DNA from: a candidate division Zixibacteria bacterium SM23_81
Lineage (GTDB): Bacteria; SM23-81
Reading direction: 5' to 3'
Length of the DNA stretch: 54,003 bases
Assembly: GCA_001304015.1 (NCBI GenBank)
Contig: LJUY01000013.1
Location: 1 to 54,003, forward strand
Every line of letters starts with the position of its first letter. Within the stretch, counting starts at the first letter, position 1. The notes under the pieces were generated by a model. The model did not search any database. It had not been told where the DNA came from and was given only the letters and a program-made list of their open reading frames with translations. The position numbers were made by a program, and so were the translations under genes. Shown here piece by piece: positions 1 to 8,715 of the stretch.

Positions 1-49
1 CGCCCTTCAAGAAACCGGCAATCAATTTCATATCTTCTTGACGCTTCAT
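1..49 (-). CDS. Partial gene start, possibly ECF/sigma-70-like factor
   Basis: An ATG at 49 on the minus strand opens a frame that runs off the window edge, giving the 16 residues MKRQEDMKLIAGFLKG. The pattern (D-x-x-L-I-x-x-x-L-x-G) is that of the first helix of many ECF-type sigma factors, which usually continue D-x-x-A-F, but 16 residues are too few to be sure. A strong promoter at 162-190 points at it, which supports a real gene. It lies downstream of and co-directional with the TPR-CHAT gene. It could be any protein with a similar N-terminus. Confidence 0.4.
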   Translation of the reverse strand, partial: MKRQEDMKLIAGFLKG

Positions 50-161
50 GTCTCTTTTTCTCGTATCTCTAAATATCTTTTCTTAACGAGTTGTTCATTG
101 GTCAACTAATTCTACTGCCCTCAGCTTTCAACGCCGCTGAACTAACCAAATGTGTGAAATC

Positions 162-190
162 ATTTTAGCGTTCACCGAGGGAATTGTCAA
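162..190 (-). promoter_or_regulatory. Sigma70-type promoter for the partial gene at 49
   Basis: On the minus strand TTGACA (185-190) is followed after exactly 17 nt by TAAAAT (162-167). It sits in the 249-nt gap between the TPR-CHAT stop and the partial gene and would give a leader of about 105 nt. Nothing else is seen in that gap. Confidence 0.65.
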
Positions 191-298
191 CAGAAAATGA
201 CATGACTACATCACGGAAACAACAGAGACAAACGAGGCATGCCCAACATAAAACTGGATCGTGGTCAGTCTGCAGGCCAAACAAAGCGTCTTTTTCTT

Positions 299-3200
299 TC
301 ATCTCCAATCGCCCACCGCCACAAAAGCACCCCAGGTAAAAGGATGCGTGGATCTGCTCTGTTGGCCCAGCTGCCGTAACTGAGACAGCGAAGCCTCCCG
401 CATGGCAGCTACTGTGGTTGCACCACTCAAACGACGCTCATATAACTCTAACATATAGTCCCGTGTTGGGCGATCTCCTACCGGCCATAAACTCATGATA
501 ACTGTGCGAGCACCAGCCAATTGAAACGCTCGCCGTAACCCAAACACACCCTCACCCTTCTTCAACTCCCCCAAACCAGTCTCGCAGGCCGACAAAACAA
601 CCCACTCAGTCCCTGTTAAATCCAGGGAACAGATCTCCTCAGCTGTCAAAATCCCATCGTCCATGTTTCGCTCACCGGCACCAGCCCCATGTAAATTCGC
701 CCCCGCCAAGAACAAACCCGCTAGCAACAAAGGATTCTCGCCTATTACTTCATCTTCTGCCCAAAAAGCTTTTGAAACTTTATGCTTACTAGCATCCGCA
801 CACTCAGCCTGAAGATAATAGGAATGCGTAGCTAAGTGCATCACCCGTTTCCCTCTCGCTTCGGCTTTCAATCGATCCTCAAGAGCCTCCACGCCCAAAT
901 ACATACTCACCCTCTCACCTGTTTGCTCAGCAAATAATCTCCCCAACTCCCGCACCTCGCAACCAGAGGCAGGTAATGGCTCGGCTTTTATTTCATCTAA
1001 TCGATCACAACTCGATCGGGTATTCCTCAGAGTCACTGCCGTGGGAGATAGAATCTCGGCGGACTCAACCACTACCTCACCGGATCGAGCCACTGCTGTC
1101 GCATTAAAATCAGGATCGCCAAAGGCCAGAAACCCCTGGCCTGGCCTGTCGTCGGATTGCAACCTGATAATATCACGACCTGAGGAAAGGTACTGAATGG
1201 GATAACGCCCAATGAGGTAGCCGCCATCCGGAGTAGGTAGCCCTCCAAAACACACTAGATTAAAAGAGGCATCAGGTGAGACTAATACCATCTCAGCTTC
1301 CCCTAATTCTTTCTCTATGGGCACCCAAATTCTCCGATATAGAGCACCGGCCACCTGCCGATACTCCTCTTCCTTAGCTGAACTTGGTAGTTTACCTTGC
1401 TCAACAATTTCTTCAAAATGCTGCCGATATGCCATGATTAAAGAGTCAGTTACCGAAGAAGATCCCAGATAAATAAGCGCAGGACCTGTGGCGTTACCCC
1501 CTGACAGCACATAAGCCAGATCCCGCTCTTCCGGCCTTGCAGGCATTTCTCCAGGCCGAGCTGGAAAATGACCATACCGCAAGAACTCCACCAACACTGT
1601 CCCCTCGGTCAAATACGGGGTCACAGTCAATGCTGTGGCCTGCCTCTCCGCCTGCTCTTCCCGAAAATCTTCGCTCCTTGAGGCCAGTTCCAACTCCCAC
1701 TTCTCCTTCTCCATTATGGCCGCTTTCAATCTTGGCAAATACGCCTCCAGGTCCTCCTCTCCGGGCCCCCAGGCATAGAGGTTGGCGATCTTCAACCGGG
1801 CTGCTTTCAAAGAATCCTTAACAGCAACTATTTCCTGATCAGCAGTTCTTCTACCCAATTGATGACGGGCAGAGATCTCGTCCAACACCTGCCCCTTGGA
1901 CTGCAAGATAGCGGTGACGACAAAAGAACGAACTGAATCCGGCGCTTGTGAACCGCCCAGTGCATATGCTGCGGAAACCACCAAATCCAATACATCTCGA
2001 ACCTTCTCGGCATACAATAAAGCCTGTCGCTCCGAAGAGATGGCATATATATTCTCCAATTGACGACGACGAGACAAAAAAGCCTCACAGCACCTGGTCC
2101 AGGAGGTGTGTGCATCCCCTTGAAGCAGTGCAAAACGACTCAATCCCTCGATACAGAGGGCTACATCAGGATGTTCCGGACCCAAAGCTTTTTCTCCTAT
2201 GGTAAGCGCACGCTCCATCAAAGCTTTTGCCTCATGATATTCGCCTTGATCGCTCTGCAACTGGGCTAGACCTGATAATGCGATAGCCACATCCGGGTGT
2301 TCTGGACCAAACACTTTATCCCAGATTGACAATGCCCTTTCATAATACTCTTTGGCACCTTCATAATCCCCTTGTTCGTGAAGTAGCTGCGCAAAATTAT
2401 CAAAACCCAGAGCCATATAAGGGTGCTCTGAGCCCAAGGTCTCCTCGAAAATCTCTAAGGAACTCTTCAAAAGCAGCTTTGAATCTTCATAATTGCCTTG
2501 TGCATATGATAAGGCGGCGAGATTGCCAAGGCTGAGAGCCACATCCGGACTATCAGGTCCCATGGCCTCCTCATAAATAGCCAGCGCCCTTTCCCAAAGT
2601 GGCTTTGCACTGACATAATCGCCTTGTACGAAAAGTATGCCACCTAAATTTATCAGGCTTTCGGCCACCTCAGGGTGATCCGTTCCTAAAATTTTCTCCC
2701 TCATTTCTAATGCTCGTTCTAAAAGCGGTTTCGCCCTCCTATAGTTTCCTTTATCGTAAAAATGAATACCAAGATTTTCAAGAGCCTTGGCCACCATTGG
2801 ATGTTCGCTACCCCAGACTTTCTCCCTGATGGCCAAAGAGCGCTCATAATACGGTTGTGCGCCAATAAAATCTCCCTGATCGGAGAGAAGGGTGCCGAGG
2901 TTGTTCAAACAACCGGCCACATCCAGATGCTCAGGTCCCAACGTTTTCTCCCAGATGGACAACGCTTGTTCAAAACACAGTTTCGCATCCGCATAGTTTC
3001 CTTGATCACTCAGGAGAATACCAAGGTTGTTGAGAACTAATGCCACATCCGGATGTTCGACACCCCAGATGTTCTTATAAATTTCTAAAGCTTGTTCATA
3101 ATAATGCTTCGCACCTGAATAATCTCCTTGGATTTGCAAAGCGTAGCCAACGTTATTTAAGCTGGCAGCAACATCAGGATGTTCAGACCCCAATGTATTT

Positions 3201-3970
3201 TTTCTTATCGTCAATGCCCGCTCGAAATACACCTTCGCCTCTGCATAATCCCCTTTGTTGAAAAACAAACCGCCAAGAGAGTTGAGGACCTTGGCGACTT
3301 GTGGATGTTCCGGACCATACAGCTCTTCTCTGATGGCCAGCGAGCGCTCTAAAAATTGCTCTGCTCCCAAATAGTCACCTTGATCAGAGAGCAAAACGCC
3401 AAGGTTGTTTAAGCTGGCTGCCACATCTGGATGTTCTGAACCCAACACCGTTTCCCTAATCGCTAAAGCCCTCTCCAGATGCGACCTAGCACGACCATAA
3501 TCGCCTTGGATTTTCAAAATATTACCGAGGTTGTTGAGACTCACAGACACATGAGGATGTTCAGGACCGAAAAACTTCTCCCTGATGGTCAGACTTCGTT
3601 CACCCAGCAGTATCGCTTCCTCCAGCTTCCGCAACTCCTGAAGCGCTTTCACTCTGCAATCAAGACAACGCGCGCTGAGCGTGTCCTCACCACCATAGAT
3701 GGAATCCGAAAGAGATAGGGCGGTATTGCAGATAGAATCTGCTAATGCGTACTTACCCACATCACACAACGAATCCCCCACCGTAATCATATGAAGTATT
3801 TCAGCACGATGAGCGTCAATTTCACCAGTTTCAGCTAAAACAGAACTCCCCAAGACTCCGTTGGGAATTCCAGAGAAAGGGCCTGCAGTTATAAAGAACA
3901 GCACAACGCCCACATAGAGAATAACTGATAGAGATGAAAGAAGAGGATTCTGATCACGCAAGGATCTCAT
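299..3970 (-). CDS. Secreted TPR-CHAT caspase-like protease
   Basis: This 1223-aa protein starts with a hydrophobic signal or anchor segment (about residues 8-30). Then come twelve nearly perfect 42-residue tetratricopeptide repeats of the kinesin-light-chain/TPR_12 type (about residues 123-627, each with G-x-E-H-P-x-V-A and L-G-x-L-L-x-x-Q-G-D-Y), a helical linker, and a C-terminal CHAT domain. The CHAT catalytic pair is visible: His about 1049 in HLATHS and Cys about 1129 in LSACETG. CHAT proteins are caspase-clan cysteine peptidases, in several lineages triggered through TPR-bound partners. I chose the ATG at 3970 over the upstream one at 4039 because GAGG lies 8 nt before it and the signal segment follows directly. 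The target is unknown. The export signal is unusual for effector-type CHAT proteases and suggests periplasmic or surface action. Confidence 0.9.
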   Translation of the reverse strand: MRSLRDQNPLLSSLSVILYVGVVLFFITAGPFSGIPNGVLGSSVLAETGEIDAHRAEILHMITVGDSLCDVGKYALADSICNTALSLSDSIYGGEDTLSARCLDCRVKALQELRKLEEAILLGERSLTIREKFFGPEHPHVSVSLNNLGNILKIQGDYGRARSHLERALAIRETVLGSEHPDVAASLNNLGVLLSDQGDYLGAEQFLERSLAIREELYGPEHPQVAKVLNSLGGLFFNKGDYAEAKVYFERALTIRKNTLGSEHPDVAASLNNVGYALQIQGDYSGAKHYYEQALEIYKNIWGVEHPDVALVLNNLGILLSDQGNYADAKLCFEQALSIWEKTLGPEHLDVAGCLNNLGTLLSDQGDFIGAQPYYERSLAIREKVWGSEHPMVAKALENLGIHFYDKGNYRRAKPLLERALEMREKILGTDHPEVAESLINLGGILFVQGDYVSAKPLWERALAIYEEAMGPDSPDVALSLGNLAALSYAQGNYEDSKLLLKSSLEIFEETLGSEHPYMALGFDNFAQLLHEQGDYEGAKEYYERALSIWDKVFGPEHPDVAIALSGLAQLQSDQGEYHEAKALMERALTIGEKALGPEHPDVALCIEGLSRFALLQGDAHTSWTRCCEAFLSRRRQLENIYAISSERQALLYAEKVRDVLDLVVSAAYALGGSQAPDSVRSFVVTAILQSKGQVLDEISARHQLGRRTADQEIVAVKDSLKAARLKIANLYAWGPGEEDLEAYLPRLKAAIMEKEKWELELASRSEDFREEQAERQATALTVTPYLTEGTVLVEFLRYGHFPARPGEMPARPEERDLAYVLSGGNATGPALIYLGSSSVTDSLIMAYRQHFEEIVEQGKLPSSAKEEEYRQVAGALYRRIWVPIEKELGEAEMVLVSPDASFNLVCFGGLPTPDGGYLIGRYPIQYLSSGRDIIRLQSDDRPGQGFLAFGDPDFNATAVARSGEVVVESAEILSPTAVTLRNTRSSCDRLDEIKAEPLPASGCEVRELGRLFAEQTGERVSMYLGVEALEDRLKAEARGKRVMHLATHSYYLQAECADASKHKVSKAFWAEDEVIGENPLLLAGLFLAGANLHGAGAGERNMDDGILTAEEICSLDLTGTEWVVLSACETGLGELKKGEGVFGLRRAFQLAGARTVIMSLWPVGDRPTRDYMLELYERRLSGATTVAAMREASLSQLRQLGQQSRSTHPFTWGAFVAVGDWR
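2090..3604 (-). repeat. Twelve 126-bp coding repeats (TPR array)
   Basis: The TPR section of the CHAT gene is a tandem array of twelve units, each 126 bp (42 codons). Neighbouring units share long identical words for G-x-E-H-P-D-V-A and the Q-G-D-Y turn. The near-constant length suggests expansion by unequal recombination. Confidence 0.85.
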
Positions 3971-4345
3971 CACCCAGACCTCATTTCTTATCAGCTTGCT
4001 AAAAGCAACTACACGACAAGAGATGAATCGAAGTCCCAAAAAAGCAAAAAAGAGTTAGGAGTCAAAAGCTTGGCCAAATAGCATGTGCACCTTTTTATTA
4101 TCCACGACAATATTACCATCAAATTTCAATTTTTTCAACAACTTTTTTCTTAAAAAGCACATCGTTCACAATATGATCCCAAAGTTGCTTCAATTTAATG
4201 CTCCGAAATGTCTAATTTTAACAATTTATGGTGCGATTGCAAACTTTTTAAGTGCCTATAAAAAAAGGTAGAGCCCCTCATCAGAGAGGCTCTACCTTTC
4301 ATAATTTCCGGCCGCCGGGCGATCAATACTGTCCAGACCGTCCAA
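3971..4345. other. AT-rich gap between nuclease and CHAT genes
   Basis: There is no supported gene. The stretch 4083-4260 is strongly AT-rich. The only clear element is the nuclease terminator at 4261-4299. No convincing promoter for the CHAT gene could be picked out. Confidence 0.6.
4261..4299 (-). terminator. Rho-independent terminator of the nuclease gene
   Basis: A perfect 12-bp stem (AAAGGTAGAGCC at 4264-4275 with its complement at 4288-4299) closes a 12-nt loop. On the minus strand it is followed by a run of six T. It lies 47 nt downstream of the stop of the nuclease gene. Confidence 0.85.
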
Positions 4346-5206
4346 CTAGTCAAAATTCGCTCGGGCCCATGCTTGAAACGTATCGCTCTCTATTTTTTCT
4401 TCAATATCGTCGGGAAGCTGCCACAGGAAATCCAGCCTACTTTTTGCCTCGACGTCATTGATGGTGCAAAGATGGCTCACAATAGGGTTATCTCTGGGTG
4501 TTTCCTGATCGAACATGAAGCTGGCACAGATGACGGAATCAGTCTCCAGGGCCACAATTTTCCAGTAGCCAGACGGTACCTGGTGAGGTTCATCTGCTCC
4601 GGGTAAAGCTGGAAAGCCTCTCTCATACAAAGGCCCGGTTATCACATAGACCACATGGCCAGCTTCAACAAGCCCTCTGACCTTTTCTTCAAGTCTTTTC
4701 CAGGGACCCTGGTTGAGGGCTGACTTCTGCGGCGTGATGTTGGACAGGTAATTGGTCTGGGCCCAAAAATCCGTGCCCTTAAATGAAGCCAATGGTGCCT
4801 GATGGCCGCGATCGACGCTCAGATCCTCCCAGGCACCATCGTAGTCATCTGTTTCCAGCGTTTCCGCATCATCGAGCCATGGATCGGCTTTGAAATTGCG
4901 CCTGGTGGTCGCATCACCACTCACACTCTTTTCATCGAGACGATAGGCGACCCAATCGGCGAATTTGGTACGGTCATTGGATGACAGGGCGTAGATGTCC
5001 CTGATGATGAGATCGTTTGTCGCGTCTGTCCCCATGGGGCAGCCATAGAAGAAGTGCTTGCTGTGAATTTCAGAAGTATTTGTCCCCTGCCCCAAAGCTT
5101 GAACCGGAGCTTGAGTCTCCTCTCGAGCACAGGAAAGAGACATGAGAACTGTCGCTGTCAAAGGTAAACCTCTAAGAGAAAGAAAACCGAGGACCCTTCT
5201 GTTCAT
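4346..5206 (-). CDS. Secreted DNA/RNA non-specific endonuclease (NUC1/EndoG family)
   Basis: This 286-aa protein has an N-terminal signal segment ending near a Cys (S-L-S-C-A), probably a lipoprotein signal with a loose lipobox. The body has the hallmarks of the beta-beta-alpha-metal NUC1 family: the D-R-G-H active-site motif (VDRGHQAP) with its catalytic His, and the downstream N-Y-L-S-N-I-T-P-Q followed by N-Q-G-P-W-x-x-L-E, which carries the Mg-binding Asn. Such enzymes cleave single- and double-stranded DNA and RNA. The role here is probably extracytoplasmic, in nutrient scavenging or competition. The ATG at 5206 is preferred to the upstream TTG at 5221 because GAGG lies 9 nt before it. 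No immunity-like gene is seen beside it. Confidence 0.9.
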   Translation of the reverse strand: MNRRVLGFLSLRGLPLTATVLMSLSCAREETQAPVQALGQGTNTSEIHSKHFFYGCPMGTDATNDLIIRDIYALSSNDRTKFADWVAYRLDEKSVSGDATTRRNFKADPWLDDAETLETDDYDGAWEDLSVDRGHQAPLASFKGTDFWAQTNYLSNITPQKSALNQGPWKRLEEKVRGLVEAGHVVYVITGPLYERGFPALPGADEPHQVPSGYWKIVALETDSVICASFMFDQETPRDNPIVSHLCTINDVEAKSRLDFLWQLPDDIEEKIESDTFQAWARANFD

Positions 5207-5252
5207 AGCGCTTATCCTCAACCTTTCATGCTGGATATCCTCACAATCCCCA

Positions 5253-8200
5253 TCACCAACCCGGCGAAATCAAAAACCCGAAGTGCGCTCCCTTATCGGG
5301 ACGCTGAAAAGGATAGGCATAATAGACCTGCCAGACCAGGTAGCCGAACAAATTGAAACGCGCAGCCAGGCCGGCGCTGAAGACGGGAACTCTGTCCGTG
5401 GACCGGGTGGCCAATTTCCAGACCGGTTTTTCATACTTCGTCCAGGCGACGCCGCCGTCCAAAAAGGCCACCAGATCCATGGGAATGAAAGGATAGTTGA
5501 TCAGCCCCAGCTCCTCGTTGCCGAACACGGGCAATCGCAGCTCTACATTCATCACCCCGGCTCGTGAACCCACCAGTCGATCGAACTCGGGGCACTTATT
5601 CGGATCTTCGGTCTCGGTGCACTCGGACAGATCAAAGGACTCCAAACTGTAGCCACGTACCCAGGTTTCATACCCCAGCAGCAGAGAGGTCAATTGGGGA
5701 CTCTCAGAGTCTCCCAGATAACGGCCCTGATGTAGCAGGCGCCAGGCCAGGGTCATGGGGCGCCAGAAATGGTAACGACGGTAATCCGCAAGAAGAGTCA
5801 GATACTGGAGAGACCCAAAGGTCGGCTCCACCTGGAAACGGAACCTCCTTCCCTTGATGGGTGAGGTAAATCCAAAAAATGAATAGTCCCCCACATAGGC
5901 CAGATTGGCATGAACCAAATTCAGTCCCGATGGGTCGTCTACATCTATTTCCTCCTTTTCAAGAACGATACCGTCGAACGTGGTCAGCAAACGTTCCGCT
6001 TCTACATCATAGCTTATTCGGGTGAATCCAAGCCCAAGTTCCGTTCGCCGATTCATGGTAAAGGGGTATTCGGCGAAGAGATTGAGGCGATCGAGATAGA
6101 CTCTTTGATTTAAGAGCAGTAGCTCCCGCGCTAGGAATTGCTGATTGCCGTCTGTCACGGTGACGACCCCTGAGGCCATGTAGGCCGTTAGGTAAGGGAT
6201 GTGGCTGGCAGACAGGCCCCAATTGACTCGTTTGCGAAGATTCTGGTAAAGGACCTCTCCGCCCAGATCTTTGATATCGCCACCAGCCTGCAATGCTACC
6301 CCCAGCATATGATCGCCCAGCAGATCGCTGAAATAGATGCTGGTGCTGCCGCCAAACTGCGTGCCGAAGCGATCAAAGGACACCCCGATGGTCGACTGTC
6401 CCACATATATGGGCTGAAGCTTCGGTTTGTAATCTGAAAGAGAAAGCTCACTGTGGGGCACAAGCCCCGCCTCCGGTTCCATCAAATAGCCCTCGACCAC
6501 TCCTTGGTGCTCATCAACCACGGGCGGCAGAGACACATTCGCCATGTAGCCGGCGTCATCTGGAGAAAAAAGGATTCCCTCCGCCTGTTCTGGATCCAAG
6601 GCGTAGATGTTGTACTCGGCATCCTCAAAGACGCTGAAGACCACGCGACCTGTGTTTTGAGACACGGTCATGGCCGGCGACAGTGCCGTCAGGCCGCTGA
6701 TGCCCGTGGCGATGTGGGTCACTCGATAAAACTCTTGGGCATCAAGGGAGTAGCGGTACAGATCGCTGAAGCCGTCGGGGTCGGCGACAAAATACAGATC
6801 GCGTCCCTGGGAAGAAAACTGGGGATTGATATGCTTGGCACTGTCGGTCATGGAGATAAGCTGTATTTGCTCGGTTTCCAGATTGTAAAGGCCTATTTTC
6901 AGCGGCTCAAACACTAACTCGTCGAAATCCGTTCCCCCGCCACGATCGGTGGCAAATGCCAGGATCTTGCCATCTGGCGACCAGGCCGGCTGAATATCCG
7001 CATGCCGGTCATTGGTTAATTGTCTTATAGTGTCATTATTCAATTCAAGCAAATAGAGGTCGCTGGTGCCACCCGATGTCCCCGACAGGGCCATGTGATG
7101 CCCATCGGGTGACCAGGCCAGATGCGTGATCTCATCCACATTTTGTATTCTGAAGGTTCGCTCTATTTTTCGAGAGGGCACATCGAGTATGGCGATCTCG
7201 TTGTTGCCCTTCTCAAGCACGACAAAGGCGAAACGGCGCGAATCCGGAGACCATGAGCCCGCAGAGTTCATGAAACTGAGGGCATCGAAATGGGCATCTG
7301 TATCGGAACTGACTAGCTTCTTTGTGATCCGGCCCGTCTGCGCATCGGCCAAATAAAGGTCCAGGCTGAACAGCCCACGCCTGGATAGAAAGACCACCTG
7401 CCGGCCATCGGGGCTAATCGCCGGCGCCAGATTCGTGCCTCCCTGCCCGGCGACGATGCGTTCTCCTGCTTCTGAGGGCTTAGTGCGACCGACAAGTTGC
7501 GGCCCATATGTCTGACGGGTTACATGCTGCCAATCCTTTGACAGAGAGTCGATGTCCACGCCGATGATATTGGAAAACCCCTGCTGCCAGCCGTCGGCCA
7601 GGACAGAATAATACAGCTTGGCCACGGTGGAGTCTCCCCAGGTGCCCGCTAGGTAAGCCCAAATAGCATGTCCGTAGCGATAGGGAAAATACTTTTGATC
7701 TCGGGACACCTTCCCAATGGTGGGCAGGTCTTCATGGAGCACGGCATCGCGCATCCACATGGCTGTGAGCGGATCCTTTGGGCCGATGGACAGGTATTCC
7801 GCCATTCCCTCGACGAACCACAAGGGCATCTCGTTGGTAACCACAAAGCCCTTTTTCCTCGACTTCATGATGCTGAACTGAAATGCGTGGACCAACTCAT
7901 GGCCCAGTACGTGATCGTTGTCTTTGTAAATGCCGGCAAATGGAAGAACAATTCGATTCTTCAACCCCTCCGTCACCCCTCTAACCCCTTGAGGTATCAA
8001 CCCGGAGATGACGTTTGTCTGTTGAAAGTCCGGGTGATCGGCATAGACAACAATGGGCTGAGGTTCCTTGAAGGCGTGCTGGAATACTCGATTGAATCTC
8101 TGGTACCACCGCTCCAGCATTCTGGCCGCATCATGAGCAGCCTCCGACTCCGCGGGATAGAAATAGACCTCAAAATGTTCTGTACGGAGGACCTTGAAAT

Positions 8201-8342
8201 CGAAATCCTCATACTGAACCTTATTTCTACCGAAATATTGGCCAGAGGCATTTATGGGCAGGAGAAGCAGGAGCATGCCTATCGCAACCGCTGACCAATG
8301 AGGCAAGTTTCTCCAAGACATGCCTTTGAGATGTTTCATCAT
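5253..8342 (-). CDS. Outer-membrane metallopeptidase with TolB-like propeller and beta-barrel end
   Basis: This 1029-aa protein has a signal peptide (about 1-34), then a clan MA peptidase domain with H-E-L-V-H at about 148-152 and a third-ligand Glu in W-F-V-E-G-M-A-E near 178. A TolB/WD40-type beta-propeller follows (repeated S-P-D-G-x-x-x-x-F and W-S-P-D-G blades, about 300-560). The C-terminal part is rich in alternating aromatic strands with R-G-Y and ends in ISPGW, resembling a BamA/surface-antigen barrel. The family is common in FCB genomes, usually annotated as a biopolymer transporter Tol or peptidase MA protein; the substrate is unknown. Start: the first listed codon is a GTG at 8348, but AAAGG lies 5 nt before the ATG at 8342. 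Confidence 0.8.
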   Translation of the reverse strand: MMKHLKGMSWRNLPHWSAVAIGMLLLLLPINASGQYFGRNKVQYEDFDFKVLRTEHFEVYFYPAESEAAHDAARMLERWYQRFNRVFQHAFKEPQPIVVYADHPDFQQTNVISGLIPQGVRGVTEGLKNRIVLPFAGIYKDNDHVLGHELVHAFQFSIMKSRKKGFVVTNEMPLWFVEGMAEYLSIGPKDPLTAMWMRDAVLHEDLPTIGKVSRDQKYFPYRYGHAIWAYLAGTWGDSTVAKLYYSVLADGWQQGFSNIIGVDIDSLSKDWQHVTRQTYGPQLVGRTKPSEAGERIVAGQGGTNLAPAISPDGRQVVFLSRRGLFSLDLYLADAQTGRITKKLVSSDTDAHFDALSFMNSAGSWSPDSRRFAFVVLEKGNNEIAILDVPSRKIERTFRIQNVDEITHLAWSPDGHHMALSGTSGGTSDLYLLELNNDTIRQLTNDRHADIQPAWSPDGKILAFATDRGGGTDFDELVFEPLKIGLYNLETEQIQLISMTDSAKHINPQFSSQGRDLYFVADPDGFSDLYRYSLDAQEFYRVTHIATGISGLTALSPAMTVSQNTGRVVFSVFEDAEYNIYALDPEQAEGILFSPDDAGYMANVSLPPVVDEHQGVVEGYLMEPEAGLVPHSELSLSDYKPKLQPIYVGQSTIGVSFDRFGTQFGGSTSIYFSDLLGDHMLGVALQAGGDIKDLGGEVLYQNLRKRVNWGLSASHIPYLTAYMASGVVTVTDGNQQFLARELLLLNQRVYLDRLNLFAEYPFTMNRRTELGLGFTRISYDVEAERLLTTFDGIVLEKEEIDVDDPSGLNLVHANLAYVGDYSFFGFTSPIKGRRFRFQVEPTFGSLQYLTLLADYRRYHFWRPMTLAWRLLHQGRYLGDSESPQLTSLLLGYETWVRGYSLESFDLSECTETEDPNKCPEFDRLVGSRAGVMNVELRLPVFGNEELGLINYPFIPMDLVAFLDGGVAWTKYEKPVWKLATRSTDRVPVFSAGLAARFNLFGYLVWQVYYAYPFQRPDKGAHFGFLISPGW

Positions 8343-8715
8343 CCTCACCTTTCCTCAGCGACAGTTGAGCGCAAAAACTTCCTCATTCTCTTTCTTCTGG
8401 TCTCATCAGTAAAATATGCTTTCTTGTAAAAAATATCAAGTGCTTTGAATAGCAAATCCCTAACCTATTCCATAAAATTAATAATGACAGAGCTTTAAAG
8501 TCGATCTCTAAGGGGCCGCAGTTGCTCCCTCTGGACGAAGTTTCGAGAGGGTGATGTCCTCCAAACCATCACGGTAATCAGGATACTCTAGGATAATTGG
8601 CCGGATCACCAACCCCTCTCCCCTGCCGCTAAATTATGCCTTGACTCCTCCGGGTATTTGTATTACCATGCCTCTGGATTCTGGTGCCAGAACCTAAAAA
8701 TGCGGTCTAAAAGCT
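8343..8715. other. Divergent intergenic region
   Basis: This 373-nt region separates the minus-strand metallopeptidase gene from the plus-strand spermidine-synthase-like gene. It holds the minus-strand promoter at 8411-8439. On the plus side a TTGACT near 8642 lacks a well-spaced -10, so no plus promoter is claimed. No small gene was seen. Confidence 0.6.
8411..8439 (-). promoter_or_regulatory. Sigma70-type promoter for the metallopeptidase gene
   Basis: On the minus strand TTGATA (8434-8439) is followed after 17 nt by TATTTT (8411-8416), about 70 nt upstream of the start codon. Confidence 0.5.

Noticed and set aside
2090-3604. 126-bp repeats as a CRISPR array
   Set aside because: Units are coding TPRs in one frame with no spacers of unique sequence.
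7668-8294. 208-aa plus-strand ORF
   Set aside because: It lies opposite the metallopeptidase domain containing H-E-L-V-H; a shadow frame.
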